DNA from: Siniperca chuatsi
Taxonomy: Eukaryota; Chordata; Actinopteri; Centrarchiformes; Sinipercidae
Assembly: GCF_020085105.1 (NCBI RefSeq)
Contig: NC_058061.1
Span: 1,501,784 to 1,565,783, forward strand
Length of the DNA stretch: 64,000 bases
Direction of reading: 5' to 3'
The notes beneath the pieces are model-generated. The model saw only the letters and a list, made by a program, of their open reading frames with translations. It made no database searches and was not told the origin of the DNA. Positions 1-12,150 of this stretch are shown in pieces; position 1 is the stretch's first letter; each line of letters opens with the position of its first letter. The translations under genes and the position numbers were made by a program.

Positions 1-2020
1 AGGAGATGAAGAGGGACAGGCAGCGCCCGGACGGGGCGAGAGAAGTGACCCGCGACCACTTCATCGTAGTTATAACAATGCAGCGCAGCGAGGATACAGA
101 CGTTTGATCGATGAGCGCGGTTCACACGCTTCACTGATAAACCATAGCTGTAGAGTAACATCAGGCTTCACGATCAAAGAAAGTTTCTATATCCTGTCAA
201 GACTTCTGTCCACATCCACGCGCTCCCTCTCTGAGTCTGCTCAACATAACGAATGATGGCCGAATGGTGCGTCACTATGGGACGCCATTATCTCCTCTGC
301 TTTGGTGGTCCAGCGTGCTGAAGCACCTTTCCTTAGCATTTAGAGGATTCGAACAGCTGTTATCATGGCTGCCACTGAGATACTTCTGGGTCATTTCACT
401 CAGTCAGGAACCTTCCTGAGCAAACCCAGGACCAACTCTGACATCTTCCTCGCACAGCTGGAGTCATGGCTCCCTCTGCTGGACACAAGTCAAACTTTTC
501 CAACTCACATCCAGACTGATTTTCAATGAAAAACCGTTGAATAAATGCAGATTTCTGGCTCTCTGATAGCGTCAAACAAACCAGAGAGGTGAGAAATGAA
601 CCCAGGGAAACAAGACACACCGGACTTCCTGTTAAGTTTGGAAATCAGAGAATCGTGCACACAGTCACTGCTGTCAGGGACACAGACTGAAAAACAGTCA
701 AAACTTCAGCTTCATGTTGCTCCAGTCACACAAACTGTTTGCTGTGAGGCTGTCAGGATGTTGTTACTCCACCGCTGCTTGTTTAGCAGTATTTATGGAT
801 TTCATTTTCACGACCTTTGGCTTTAGAAAGCACACAAAAACGGCAGACGCTCCTCTTCGCTTCTGTAACACGAAGAACTGCAAAGCTCTGAGACGACATT
901 TGGACCAGAAGCTCAGCGTAGAGGTCACGGGTGACGCAGCACAGAGACCTGAAAGCTCTGAGGTCGTATTTCTGTCATGGGAAGTCGAGTTGATAATAAG
1001 TTTGGTATTCAAGTGGTTTAAATCACTGCCAGGAAACTGACAACACACACGGCTGCTGCCTTATTCCCTTTTAAAAAATGATGAATGTTTTCATTTCAAC
1101 GTCTTTAGGAACAGGAGAAGATTAAATGAAATCATTTCCATGCAAGCCTATTTGTTTTTTCAAAATAAAACGTAATAAATCGTAACAACTATTGAACTGT
1201 GAGCTATCAGTAATCCTCACCAATACCGACAGCGGGCAGGAGTCTGTACAGCAGGGACGACTAACTGCACCAAGGACCAAGTCCTGCAGACGAGACGAGA
1301 AGCTTTAAAAACGCCTCGGGGTGACAGATGACAGGAGGAAGAAAACAAAGAGAAAAACAAACAACAGTTTGTAAGTTTTACTGAGAGAAGGGGCGAACCA
1401 GCCTCCTGGTAAATCCTGAACATGAAACCAGATTCTCCGGATTCTGGTGGACTGATGGAGCCCATTACTGTGACCTGGGCTGCAGCCGGGATTTTAGAAA
1501 CACTTTATAAATACAAACTGCCCCAGAGCAACCCCTCCCTCATAAGACATTTTGAGTATAGGTATCAAAAAAACTCATTTTATTTATCCAAGAAAACTTT
1601 TCAATGTTATTTTCAGTAAATTTCATCTCCCTACATGATGGTTTAAATGATGTTTCAAAGCCTTCTTCACACCGCCACCTACGTAATCCTGCTATTCATT
1701 TTTCCCCAAAACAAGTCGAACACCAGAATCTGTGGAGTGTAAAACGTGACCTCAGCGTCCTCCGTGGTAGCTTTGGCGTTGACGGTCACATTTCAGATGA
1801 TTCAAGCGTTGTGAGATGAAATTACAAGTGTGACAGTCTGGCGACGCAGAGAGGAAAGTGGATCCGAATGCAGATTTGGATCCAAGATGGAGGACTGGCG
1901 AGTTGAGTCGGAGGAAGATCGGAGAAAAGAGAGCGAACACGCAGAAGGAAAAGAGTGACGTGATGAAAACTTCTTCAAAAACTTTAGGTTACGGCTTCAA
2001 AAGCATCTGAAACATCCTCC
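1..2020. other. Intergenic or intronic, no gene seen
   Basis: No convincing exon or dispersed repeat recognised; all open frames are short. Remaining 3' exons of the minus-strand gene could lie here or beyond the left edge. Confidence 0.4.
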
Positions 2021-2024
2021 CTGA

Positions 2025-2165
2025 TATAAACCTGTGGTTCCCAACCTGGGGGTCAGGACCCTCTCAGGGGGTCGCAAGATACATCTAAGGGGACGTGAGA
2101 CGATTAAAAGATGGGAAAGAAGAGAAATACATGTTTCTGCTCCACAGAATTATGATTATTTTGGA
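2025..2165 (+). repeat. Teleost repeat GTGGTTCCCAACCTGGGGGTC
   Basis: GTGGTTCCCAACCTGGGGGT, GGGGGTCGCAAGATACATCT and GACGATTAAAAGATGGGAAA match a very common fish dispersed repeat in this order. Confidence 0.8.
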
Positions 2166-3479
2166 CTTCTCCCCCGAAATACTGGATCATCAGACCTCTG
2201 AAGAGTAATCAGATGTAACAGTCTGAGAAGGGAATTCACTCTGTGGTTGAAATGATCTCAGTTCGTGGGCACATGTAGCCTGCGAGGAGTCGTCGTAGAT
2301 GGGCACCGCTTTGTTTAAAAAGGGTCACAAGCCAAAAAGGTTGATAAAGCAGAGTATTCTGAAGTCAACAAGAATGAGCCCTGAGCAACAAAGATGGAGA
2401 TGAAGACGAGGAGACTGGCTGTAATCTGTTCAGGAAGCTCGTTATCATTCTCCAGAAGGGTGGAGCTAAAGGACGTCTCGCTAACACAGGAAGCAGAGCC
2501 CCTGGACAGCATAAACAAGACACCAGTCAGAGTGTTTGTGCACTTTGTGTCATAAACATTCCCGACAGGACGGCACGTCCACAACTTCACACTGATCCTG
2601 CATTCGGTCGGTTTCATGTTTGTTTCCACCGTCACAAACCTGCCGAGTTACTTCAACCAAATGTGCAGACATCCGCCCACACGGAATCCGCGCCCGCACA
2701 GTTACGCCGACACCTCCGCACATTTCCCCCAGATTTTAAACGAATAGAGATGCTGCTTGTAAAACTCAGAATGAACACATCTCCACCCCCTTGTGCATGT
2801 GTGTGACAGTTAGCGTTAAGTTAATGGTGCCGTATGAAAAACTAGATTTACTGCTCAGGAACTTTGTACCTCCACCTCCCAACTACCTCAGTGAGTGTAG
2901 AGAGACTTTTCTATAACGGCACGATGCTGCTGACGCAGTACAGACCGAGCCAAGGTTGCCAAGTTCAACTGTAGACACTAAGACTAATCCCCACCCCAAG
3001 CAGAACTAATTCACATCACTCATTTGTTCTCTTACTGTACTCACTGTTGATTTGTTCGCTTTCTTTTGACTAAATGAATTTTGTATGTGGATGTTTTGAA
3101 TATCCAAAGAGTTTTAAACTTTAAGCAGATGCTTTATTTTAGAGCAGACAGGGAGGTAGGCCAGCCAACCATTTCATTTGAACCGAATGCAATGATTAGA
3201 CAGGCTTACTTTTTATTTTTTCCCCCACCGAGCATTTGATTTATTGATTCCTGTCGAGATGTAAAGAGAACTTCAACAAATATAACAAAAATGCTTCTGA
3301 AATACATTATCTGCCCTAGCTTTAAATTAATATTGTCACATTACAAGCAAAAAAAAACAAAAAAAAAACATTCTGTTAATTCTGCAGATTTTTAGTCTGG
3401 ATCACTGATGAAAACTGTAAAAGAAAATCTGCAGATTTCATTTGTGTTTGCTTACACTGAAGGGTCTTTTCCACTACAA

Positions 3480-3715
3480 CAACTTATCGGCCGGCAACCC
3501 GGACTTTCCTATGACCCAGCTCTCCAGAGCCGACTGCATCCTCTAGAGCGGGTCTAGACCGAACTCTTTATAATATTATTTACAGAGACCCAACAGATCC
3601 CACCATGAGCAAGCACTTGGCCACAGCGGCAAGGAAAGACTTCCTTTAAGAGGCAGAAACCTCGAGCAGAACCAGACTCAATGGTGAGCGGCCAAACAAT
3701 CTTCCTTGCAGTGCT
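3480..3715 (-). mobile_element. LINE 3'-end fragment, antisense
   Basis: Reading the minus strand gives TTTCTGCCTCTTAAAGGAAG, CCAAGTGCTTGCTCATGGTG and GAGTTCGGTCTAGACCCGCT, the common percomorph non-LTR 3' tail. A shorter copy of the same tail lies at 54960-55075. No reverse transcriptase ORF remains. Confidence 0.7.
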
Positions 3716-3743
3716 CATCTAAACGGGTCCTATGTTATATTAC

Positions 3744-6700
3744 CTGCAGAGTTCCAGTGGAGTCCTCCAGGACTGGCAGCGAGCCGCCGGCGCTTCCTGA
3801 TGCTGACCCCGCTCTGGGAGGTGGAGTCTCCCGCTGACGTCCCTGAGCTCAGCACTGCAGCAGTAGGGGTGGAGGAGAGGATGGGGAGGAGGGACGTGGA
3901 CAGAAATGGCATCTCCTTCCCCAGTGCAGGGGTGAGGAAGGCGGATTCCCTCTCTGATGACCTGCAGGGATTGAACAACAGAAAATTCAGTGACATCACA
4001 ATCAGTCTTGACTTTCGGGACCGCTGCTGCACCTTTTCTGCGGTGTCTTCATATACAGTAGCTGTACAGGTGAGTTCACTGTAGGGAAGAAACTGGTGAT
4101 AATTTTGATCATCAGTTAAGAAATGAGCCATAAAAACAGCAACAGCAGTGGGTGAGACGTTTGCTGTACAGAAATCACAACTTTTTCACAATTTTTCGAC
4201 CCACGTAGAAAAAGAAAAACATTAACGGCTCCGACCACAGTCGGTGTTGACGGAGAACTGTATCAACGGGACAAATATATAACACGGGTTCAATAGAGCT
4301 GAAACTATTTGTCAATTAATCAATTAGGCGATCTACGTAAAATTAATCAGCAACTATTTTAAAAATCAATCAGTATCAAATTGTTTGTAATTTTTCAAGC
4401 ATATATGCGAAATATTCTCTGGTTTCAGCTTCTTCAATGTGAGGCTTTGCTACTTGTCCCTGTTTTATGTGACAGTAAATCAAATACCTTTGGATCGTTG
4501 GGTTTAACAAAACAATTTTAAAAGAAGTCACCTCGGGCTTTGGGAAATTGTGATGGCTGTTTTTCACCACTTCCTGATACTTTACAGACCAGGATATCAA
4601 TAATGAAATATAACTGTTGCAGCCCTAGCTGCCAGATACTCTGAGTTGAGGTATCAGAATCAGTATTGGGAGAGGAAAGGTTGGACTGGTTGCATCCCTA
4701 TTCTCCTCCATGTTGGCCTTAAAGTCATTAAAGTGCTCAGAAAAAGTGGAAATTTAAAAATCTACAGCTCCATGACAACTGGGCAGACTCCACCTGCTGA
4801 TGAAGATCGTGTGACACGATCAAAAGCTCCTGAACAAAATATTAAAAACGGACCTTGTGGGTCCGAGGTCGAGACGAAACTTTCAATATCAGCAACAAGA
4901 CTTCGCAGTGTGACCGCTCTTCTTTCAGCTTTAATGTTCTGAAGAGCTTTCTGATTAATTTAATAGTAAACCTGACACTGGGAATCAAGTTTACAGTACA
5001 ACAGGAAGGACGTCCAAAATGGCTGCCACTGTACATACTGCATCCTCTCAGTGTCAATAAACAAAGTTAATACATATATATATCCGGCTGCTGTGTTATC
5101 CCGATACCTGGCCTCTGAGACGACGTAGCTGCGGCTCCGCCATGATCCTCTGGTTCCACGTCTTCCCTTGTTTTTCCTCCGCAAGACAAAGTCCAGCAGC
5201 TGAGCCCAACTCCACATCTACGATCGACACGCTTTACCGCATCACGTCGGCGTTACCGTCTCCGCCACTATCTTGTTTAGTGGTTGACTTTTTTGTAAAA
5301 GTGGCACACGAACGCAACAGCCGGGTGTTTTAGAAGTACGGAAAAGGTTTTCAGGGTCCAAGCAGGAAACATAATCACACATGACTGTGTGGAGGTCCAC
5401 AGCTGACGGGAAAAGGACCTCTCAAGTGTTCAATGCCCAATAGGGGTGTTACCTTACCTCACTGTGTGTGTGTGGGGGGGAAATCAACAGTCGAGTGCTT
5501 CAGATATCACAGTTTATCCAGCAGAGGCTGATCAGTCAGGAGGCCTTTGTGTCAAATGAAAGGAAACCTTCAACTGAACCAGGGAGGGGGGCAGACTAAT
5601 GCTGCATTTACTCACAGTAGGAAAATCCATATAATTTGGCTGCTTAACATTATTACTTTAATGATGAGAAGCAGCTGAAACCAGATTCAGCCACCATCTT
5701 CTACCTGCAGAAGCTACAGCAGCTCCACAAACTGCACCACCTACAGGTGAAGTCGCATGCCTATAGGTCACCTGCGTGACATGAGTGGCAGCATGTGTGA
5801 GGGCATTTACTCTGAGGGGGCACTGTGATAGCCTAACCTACCTCAAACAACTGTCACGTCCCTGACTAGTGATTTTCTTATTTCGTTGTCGCCACCCAAG
5901 GAGCCGGTCGTCTCGCTCAGAAACAAACGTCCACAAGACGCAGACTGACCTACAGATCCCTCAAGACCTGCTACAGATGACAAGATTCAGGCATCAGTTG
6001 CTGAATTAGCTCATTTAAATTCTGTGTTCGGCTGCTTCGTCCCATGAAGTAAAACAAACACACAGCAATAAAAACACAACAAGCTCAGTTTAAGAACAGG
6101 GACGCCCTCCGACCCTTAATACCCATCGTCTGACGAAATCCCTGCTAATTATAGTCAACAACATGAACGCACCTCACTGATCTGAGAATGAAATAAAATT
6201 CTGAATTGATATTTATCAATCAGCAATGATCGTAGAGCCGAACTGAATCAGACTCAGCTGTCTAACAAACATCAGAGCAGCTTCCTCTGAGCAAAAACTT
6301 CCGCCACTTTATTAAAATCAAAGGCTGATTCACTTTCCACGACAGACCTGAAGGGTTTTCTTGGTTATCTTCGTTCTCACTTCATTTTTGTTTACGCCTC
6401 AGCTTGAAAACAAACACTCTCCTTCACAATTTGAGCGACCGTAAGTATTTTAAATGTAGTTTACGCAGCCGACACACTGAAGAGTTAGAGTTGGACACAC
6501 TTGTGTACACAAACCCAAATCTAGCTGCCACAGGGGCAAAACGCTAGTTTCCTGAGAGAAACTTGATCACTATAGATATGTGATAAGTAGTACTTCCATT
6601 TGGGCAGGCATACTGTAGCGTCCACGTTGGGAAATGACGGTTTTTCCCCCCACTGACCAGAAAGGAATCGCACCGAAATGAAGGCTGGACAACCTTCTGA

Positions 6701-9700
6701 ACATGTACTGGATCCAGTAGACCAGACCACTGAACGGCAGCTAGACCTCAGTCAGCCAGAGATCTGACTGGGAAGCAGAGAATACATTACACCTGCCATC
6801 ACACTACAACTGACTTTCAGATCATTTTCCGTGTCTGTAGAGCTCTAATCGGCCTTGTGAAGCAAGTCAGGCATGCTTAAAACCTCCTGGTTCCTGAGGA
6901 CTTTCACGTCCTCTAAAGGCAGCCTCAAAACTTTCCTTTTATTCCTTTTCAATAACCGACAATTTGACCAAACAAATCTGTTCCTATACGATCGCTATAC
7001 GCCTACCTAAAGAGCCCTCCAGCTACACATCATAATGACCACACTTCCTTATATTTGCAGTACATTTCCCCCACATCTATAAACACCAATGTTTCCCTCC
7101 AGGCTCCCTGCAGGCTCTTGGCTTATCTTTCCCTGCATAGCTGCCATCACCATGGTGCCAGACAAATACTTTATGAGCTGCAACAACTGAGGAACAATGT
7201 TTCTGCTGGCTGCAGGAGGAGAAGTTTCTGAACTGACCACAGTTTCAACACAGCACTTTTTTAGGTAACTGGTGCAGCTGAGCTTAAGTCTCTCTAGTAA
7301 ACATCATAAAAAAAAGACATCTGGTGGCCATCAGAACCATTATCTTCTACTGTAAGTCCAGTCTGCAGGGCATTTACTGTGAAACGTTTAAACAGGCACT
7401 CTGAGGGGGCATTGTGATAGCCTAACCTGCCTCAAACAACTGTCAAGCCCCTGCAACGGGACTTTCTTAAGGCCCCAGTGTGCTTCAAATAAAGTACGAT
7501 TGTTATCCAGCATCTAAAACCCCCTCCCGCCACGCTTTTCTGATGTCAGAATTAGGGGTGACTCTGATTTATTAATAAATCCAACATCAACTTCTCATTG
7601 TGCGAGAAACAGAGGTTAACTGAAGTATATGTTCGGTGGATTTTCTATATTTTAGCAGCTGTTTGAGGAAACTACTGAGCCTTTTTAAACATCAAACTAT
7701 ATATCTGTGAGGAGTTTTTCAGCAGGAACCAACGGGCTCGCAGCTGAGAGCCGCAGACAGGAAGTCAGACGGTGCTGAGATCTGTTGACAAGAAGAAAAA
7801 TACAGAATATCGCCAGCCTTGTCCTCTAGACTAAATCAATAAGCAGAGTTTATCTGATTAACATCACTTTTCGGCCTCGTTAGCCGTCTCCTTCCCAAAA
7901 TGTGACGCGACAGCAGACAAAGCTGAGTGGCAGCACGAGTCGTGCTGATGCACAGAAAATACACTGCAGGCAGCAGAGCCCAGGCTGCTTTGTATGATTT
8001 TACAGGCTTTTAAAGTATATTCTAGTTCTAAACGTAAAACACATATTTAGGGAGTTACGAGTGGAATACAACAGCAGGCTGAGGAGGATTTTTACACAGT
8101 CCATGAACACATTTTGCCCCTCCGCCCAGTATCTTTAAAAGACCGTCAATGTGATCTTCAATCGGCACGAGCTCCATTCTTTCATTCTTCACACAACTAC
8201 TGTCACTTTCCACGTGAACGCCCGTGTGCGACATCATAAATGTCTTATGAAAGTGTGCGCTGCGGGAATTTATGGAAACCATGACTGCCTCAAACTAAAA
8301 ACTGTAAATCATTAGAAAATAATCAGCAGTAGTGTAAAATATATGCTGAAGGGATCAAACAAAAACCACCTGGTGTGGTCTTTAAAATCTTCAGTTGACC
8401 TTTGAACTTGATAACAGACTTTGCGTTACCTGAGTGGCGTGTCGGTCTCTCCCGGCTCGCTGCAGGTGGAGCGACGGGAGTTGGAGGCCGGCGAGGAGGA
8501 GGAGGAGATCGGCGGGGAATTGGAGGAGTGGTTAGATGCATGCGAGGAAGAGGAGGAGGAGGAGGTGGAGGTGTGGATGGAGTCCAGGGCCCTGGACAGC
8601 AGCAGCGAGGACGGCATACAGAGCCATGTCTCCAGGTCGGAGAACTTGGAGTAGCTCAGCATCTCCAGAACACTGCGGGAGGAGAGGCACACCAGCTGAA
8701 TCTGAATCCTTCACTACATAAACTGCAGCTGCAGGCAGAAAGTTCATTTTCATCCCACTTTTTAAAACAAACAGAAAGGAGAAAAGATAAAAGAGGAAAT
8801 AAAAGAGAGACAGAAAATATATCAAAACAAGGACAGAAATGTGCAGCGACTTTGCATCTCCGACACTCTGTGGGAGGCTGTTTCAGGGTTCACCTTCAGT
8901 TTCCAGCCTAGACCTCGAAGTCCCTGCTCTGAAGACCTGACACTCCTCTCCGAGGTCAGAGGTCATAACAGCTCCTTTCAGTAGAGAGAGGTCTCACCTT
9001 CTATGTCAAGAGTAACATTTAGAAATCAGCCCTACAGCTGATACCTGCGACAGTGTGTTGGGTGTCTCTGACAGCGATGAACCTCCAGAGAAGTATCAGC
9101 TGAATCTGCAGCTTTACGTTGTTTATCTGTTCGGCTGCAACTTTACTTAGCGCTGTCATGGCGTCGTTTCCAGAGAAAGAGCTGTCGCTCTGTAACTGCT
9201 GGAGGTGGAAATGAGCTGCTAACAAGTCCAACATGTCAACTTAAAAAAAAAAAAAAAAGGTCACAACTTGCTTCTTTGCATGTTTAAAGCTTGGGAAACG
9301 TGGTGTCTTATCTTAAGTATTTCTCTATAAACATTAAATATGCATGACTAAAGAAGCAACATCAAAGTTAAACAAACATATTTAGCAGTGGGAAGAACAC
9401 AAAATGCAGAAATCTCTCATGAAATAACCCAAACTGTTTAAACTGTGGCAGAAAACAGTGTTCGTGTAGGATCCGATCGCTCACAGTAAGAAGCCGATTA
9501 TAAAAAACAGGGTCTTTAAAAGTGACGAACGACTATTCTCATTATCAGCTAATTAATTAATTCTGTTTTTGAACAATGGATGAATTGTTCAGTGTATGAA
9601 ATGGCAACAAAAATTAACACAAACCTGAATACAAAACACTTTATCAAGGCCAGCAGTGTGAAAACCCTTAGAAAGAAGCAGCAAAGCTTCACGAGCCACA

Positions 9701-11755
9701 GCCAGCAGATGTTTGCTGTTTTTAGATAAAATATTCTTTTAAATAATAATCAAAAAACTGTCTGCAGTATTTACTGCAGTACATTTGGCACACCTGGTTA
9801 ACCCAAGTCTGCTATGTTTGTTATGAGTCGGTTACCTCTCCTCTCCCACTCCTGGGATGTCATCTTTCTCGTCCGCGGTTTGGAAGATGCAGGAAGTCCT
9901 GGAGTCTCGCGACGACAGCAAAACACAGGAGTTATCAGAATCCACGGACATCTTCAGCCATATCTGCAGGGGATCAGGAGCAGGTCAGCGAACAGTCTAA
10001 ACACAAAAATACAGACGTTACACACTACGTTCAGCACGAAGGAGGGGTCAGGTAACCAAATCAGCAACATGAGGAGTCCTCATAATCAAAAAGAACAGTA
10101 AGGCAGATGTGTTGCCTCCACAGAGTCCGTTAGCTAGCTTCTTTAAAGTATTTGAGGACAAATCAGTGTGTTACTGCGCTCGCTTACAAAACCATTTCCA
10201 CAAGCAAAAAAAAGAAACTATTCAAATGACCCTCAGTTTCTTACAGGTGTGCAGGTGTCTGTAGTCAGTTTACCTCATGGTTAGGTCCTTTTAACCAGTC
10301 AGAGCTAGCTAGCTGGCAAATTGTGCTTGTTAATTAGTTGGTAGTTAGCTGGTAACATTAGCTTGTTATTCAGTTGGTTAGCTAAACGGTGATATTTTTT
10401 GTTTGTTAGTTGGTATTTGGCTTTACCATTAGCTTGTTAAATGGTTGGTTAACTAGCTGGTTATTTATTAGTAGTTGGTTAGTTAGCTCATATTAACTTG
10501 TTAGGTAGCTAAGTTAGCTTTCTAGTAACATTACCTTGTTAGTTAGTTCCTAGCCAGCATTATCTGGTAACATTAGCTTGTTTATTAGTTGGTTAACTAG
10601 TTAGTAACATTAGCTTACTAGCTGTTAGCTAGCACCCTACACATAATATTACCTTGTTAGTTAGTTGTTAGCTTTCAAGTAACATTGGCTTGTTAAGTAA
10701 CCTAGTTAGTTTTTTTTAACTAGCTTGTAAAAACAACTTTTAGGAGTTGGTCGCTTTCTCCTAACATTACCTTGTTAGTTGGTTAGCTAGCAGGTACCAT
10801 TACCTTGTTAGTTGGTTATCTAAATCTAGGTCTAGAATTAGCTAGTTGGTTAGCTAGCGTGTACAAATAGTACTTGTACATGATAATACTTAGTAATAGT
10901 TGGTAGCTAGCGCCTAACATTACGTTGCTAGCTGGTTAGCTAACGCTAGCCGGTAACTAAGTAACAGGCCTACTGTTGCCATGGTGACACGGTTAATTCA
11001 CCGTATCTGCAGCACTTAGAATGGCGGTTAAACTGCAGCCCGGAAGTAATGTATGTGTATGTGAGAGGTGACCAGGTAGCCTATGATAATAACTGACATT
11101 AGAAATATTTATTTGTAATTTGAAGGCTATAATTACGAATTGAACTAATTAGCCAAAGGGCCAGTGCGGCAGACAGGCGGTGCCACCACACGTGGTCACT
11201 GTTTGGGCTAGTCAGTCATTAAAATGGGCAACACCCGGTGAGAGTGATTACAGCAACACACTGGTTAAAAAAACACACAGGAACACAGCTTAGCTCCCAG
11301 TCAGAGTTCATGTCGGCACACGTTCAAACTTAAATTACTATATAAATGACGATTTGTCCTTTAAAACGTCGGTTTCGTTTTTCAGTCAGGATCCATCCGG
11401 TCAGCTGTCCGTCACTTGTGACATACTGCGGTAATCTGTCCGCTAATCTGTCCGCTAACAGCTCCGCACAGTTAAAACACACAAACCACAACATCAGCGA
11501 CAGAAGCGGCTGCAACTGAGGACAAGTTTACCGTCTCTGAGTCTTCCTTCTTCTGCAGAAATAACTCTTCTTCTTCTTCTTTCCCCAGAGCAGAAACATC
11601 TGCTCACACTGGGCTCCCGCCTGGTAACGTGTCTTTGTCCTGCCCCGTGTAAAACATCCCAAAATACAGCCAGGCCGGAGCAGGCTCGGGTTTCACTGTG
11701 GTTCACTCACCGCACAGACGCCCAGCCCCACATCTGGGAGCGGCCGAGCCTCCAT
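3744..11755 (-). CDS. Unidentified Ser-rich protein, four exons (3' end uncertain)
   Basis: I do not recognise this protein. Four exons read on the minus strand: 11711-11755 (ATG, 15 codons, donor GTGAGT), 9836-9963, 8430-8672 and 3744-3961. Each has a clean AG acceptor and GT donor, and the phases match across all three joins. Exon 1 starts MEARPLPDVG; another in-frame ATG lies 7 codons upstream, and MSVDSDNSC in exon 2 is an alternative start. Exon 3 encodes a hydrophobic/aromatic stretch (LEMLSYSKFSDLETWLCMP) and then a long Ser-rich low-complexity run. Exon 4 ends in a basic cluster (IRKRRRLAASPGGLHW) that could be a nuclear localisation signal. About 211 residues are visible. Exon 4 ends at a good donor (GTAATA), but it could instead read through NIT to a stop at about 3730, which would make it the last exon. 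The first intron is about 1.7 kb; a purine minisatellite lies just upstream of exon 1. Phase consistency makes a real gene likely; the function is unknown. Confidence 0.6.
4290..4628. repeat. Teleost dispersed repeat with CAATTAATCAATTAG and GTTGCAGCCCTA ends
   Basis: Contains the typical blocks CAATTAATCAATTAG, CTTTGGGAAATTGTGATGG and TTTTTCACCACTTCCTGATA, and the GTTGCAGCCC end. The short ORF inside it is repeat-derived, not a gene. Confidence 0.8.
5800..5882 (+). repeat. Short dispersed repeat, copy 1 of 2
   Basis: CTCTGAGGGGGCACTGTGAT, AGCCTAACCTACCTCAAACA and ACTGTCA are nearly the same as at 7400-7475. Class unknown. Confidence 0.75.
7365..7475 (+). repeat. Short dispersed repeat, copy 2 of 2
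   Basis: CTCTGAGGGGGCATTGTGAT, AGCCTAACCTGCCTCAAACA and ACTGTCA repeat the segment at 5.8 kb with a few substitutions. Confidence 0.75.
7629..7812 (+). repeat. Dispersed repeat family X, copy 1 (internally deleted)
   Basis: Shares GTTTGAGGAAACTACTGAGC, GGCTCGCAGCTGAGAGCCGC and GTTGACAAGAA with the copies near 26.7 kb and 63.4 kb. The head (GGTGGATTTTCTATATTT) joins directly to the tail, so the central part is missing. Class unknown. Confidence 0.85.
10290..10960. repeat. Degenerate TTAGCTAG/TTGGTTAG tandem array
   Basis: Dozens of imperfect copies of short words such as GTTAGTTGGTTAGCTAG and AACATTAGCTTGTTAG over about 670 bp. The period is irregular. It lies in intron 1 of the unidentified minus-strand gene. 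No coding signal is seen. Confidence 0.85.
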
Positions 11756-11929
11756 ACTGTTCGCACTTACACTCATCAGCAGTCAATTAGCTGGCCCAGA
11801 GGAGGTCTGTCAGATCCTAAAGCCTGCCCCGCTCCCTCCTCCAGGGGAAACCACAGGTTAGTTTCACTGTAAATATAACCCATATCTCCAGTTTGGGAAG
11901 GAGGTCGTAAAACCCCGAAGAAGAAGAAC

Positions 11930-12150
11930 TTTGAAGGAAAGAAAGAAAGAAAGAAAGTGGAAGGAAGGAAAAGTGAAAAGTCGAGGAGAAGAATGAAGGA
12001 AAATGAGAAGGAAGGAAGGAAGAATGGGAAGTGAACTGAAGACGGAAAGGAGGAAGGAAGGAAAACCACAAGGAAGTGGAAAATGAAAAGGGAAGGAAGG
12101 AAACTGGGAAGGATGGAGGGAAAGGGAAAGGGAAAAAGGAAGGAGACATG
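11930..12150 (+). repeat. GAAAG/GGAAG purine tract, left flank of minisatellite
   Basis: Irregular GAAAG and GGAAG repeats, nearly all purine on the + strand. They lack the GAACAGC core of the array and look like the simple-repeat seed in which it arose. Confidence 0.85.

Noticed and set aside
3800-4084. Plus-strand open frame of 94 codons
   Set aside because: Overlaps minus-strand exon 4, which has matching splice sites and phase; the plus frame has neither.
4376-4600. Minus-strand 74-codon open frame
   Set aside because: It lies entirely within a common teleost dispersed repeat.
8402-8911. Plus-strand 169-codon open frame, Gly/Arg-rich
   Set aside because: Opposite-strand shadow of exon 3 of the minus-strand gene; its Gly run is the complement of the Ser-rich codons.
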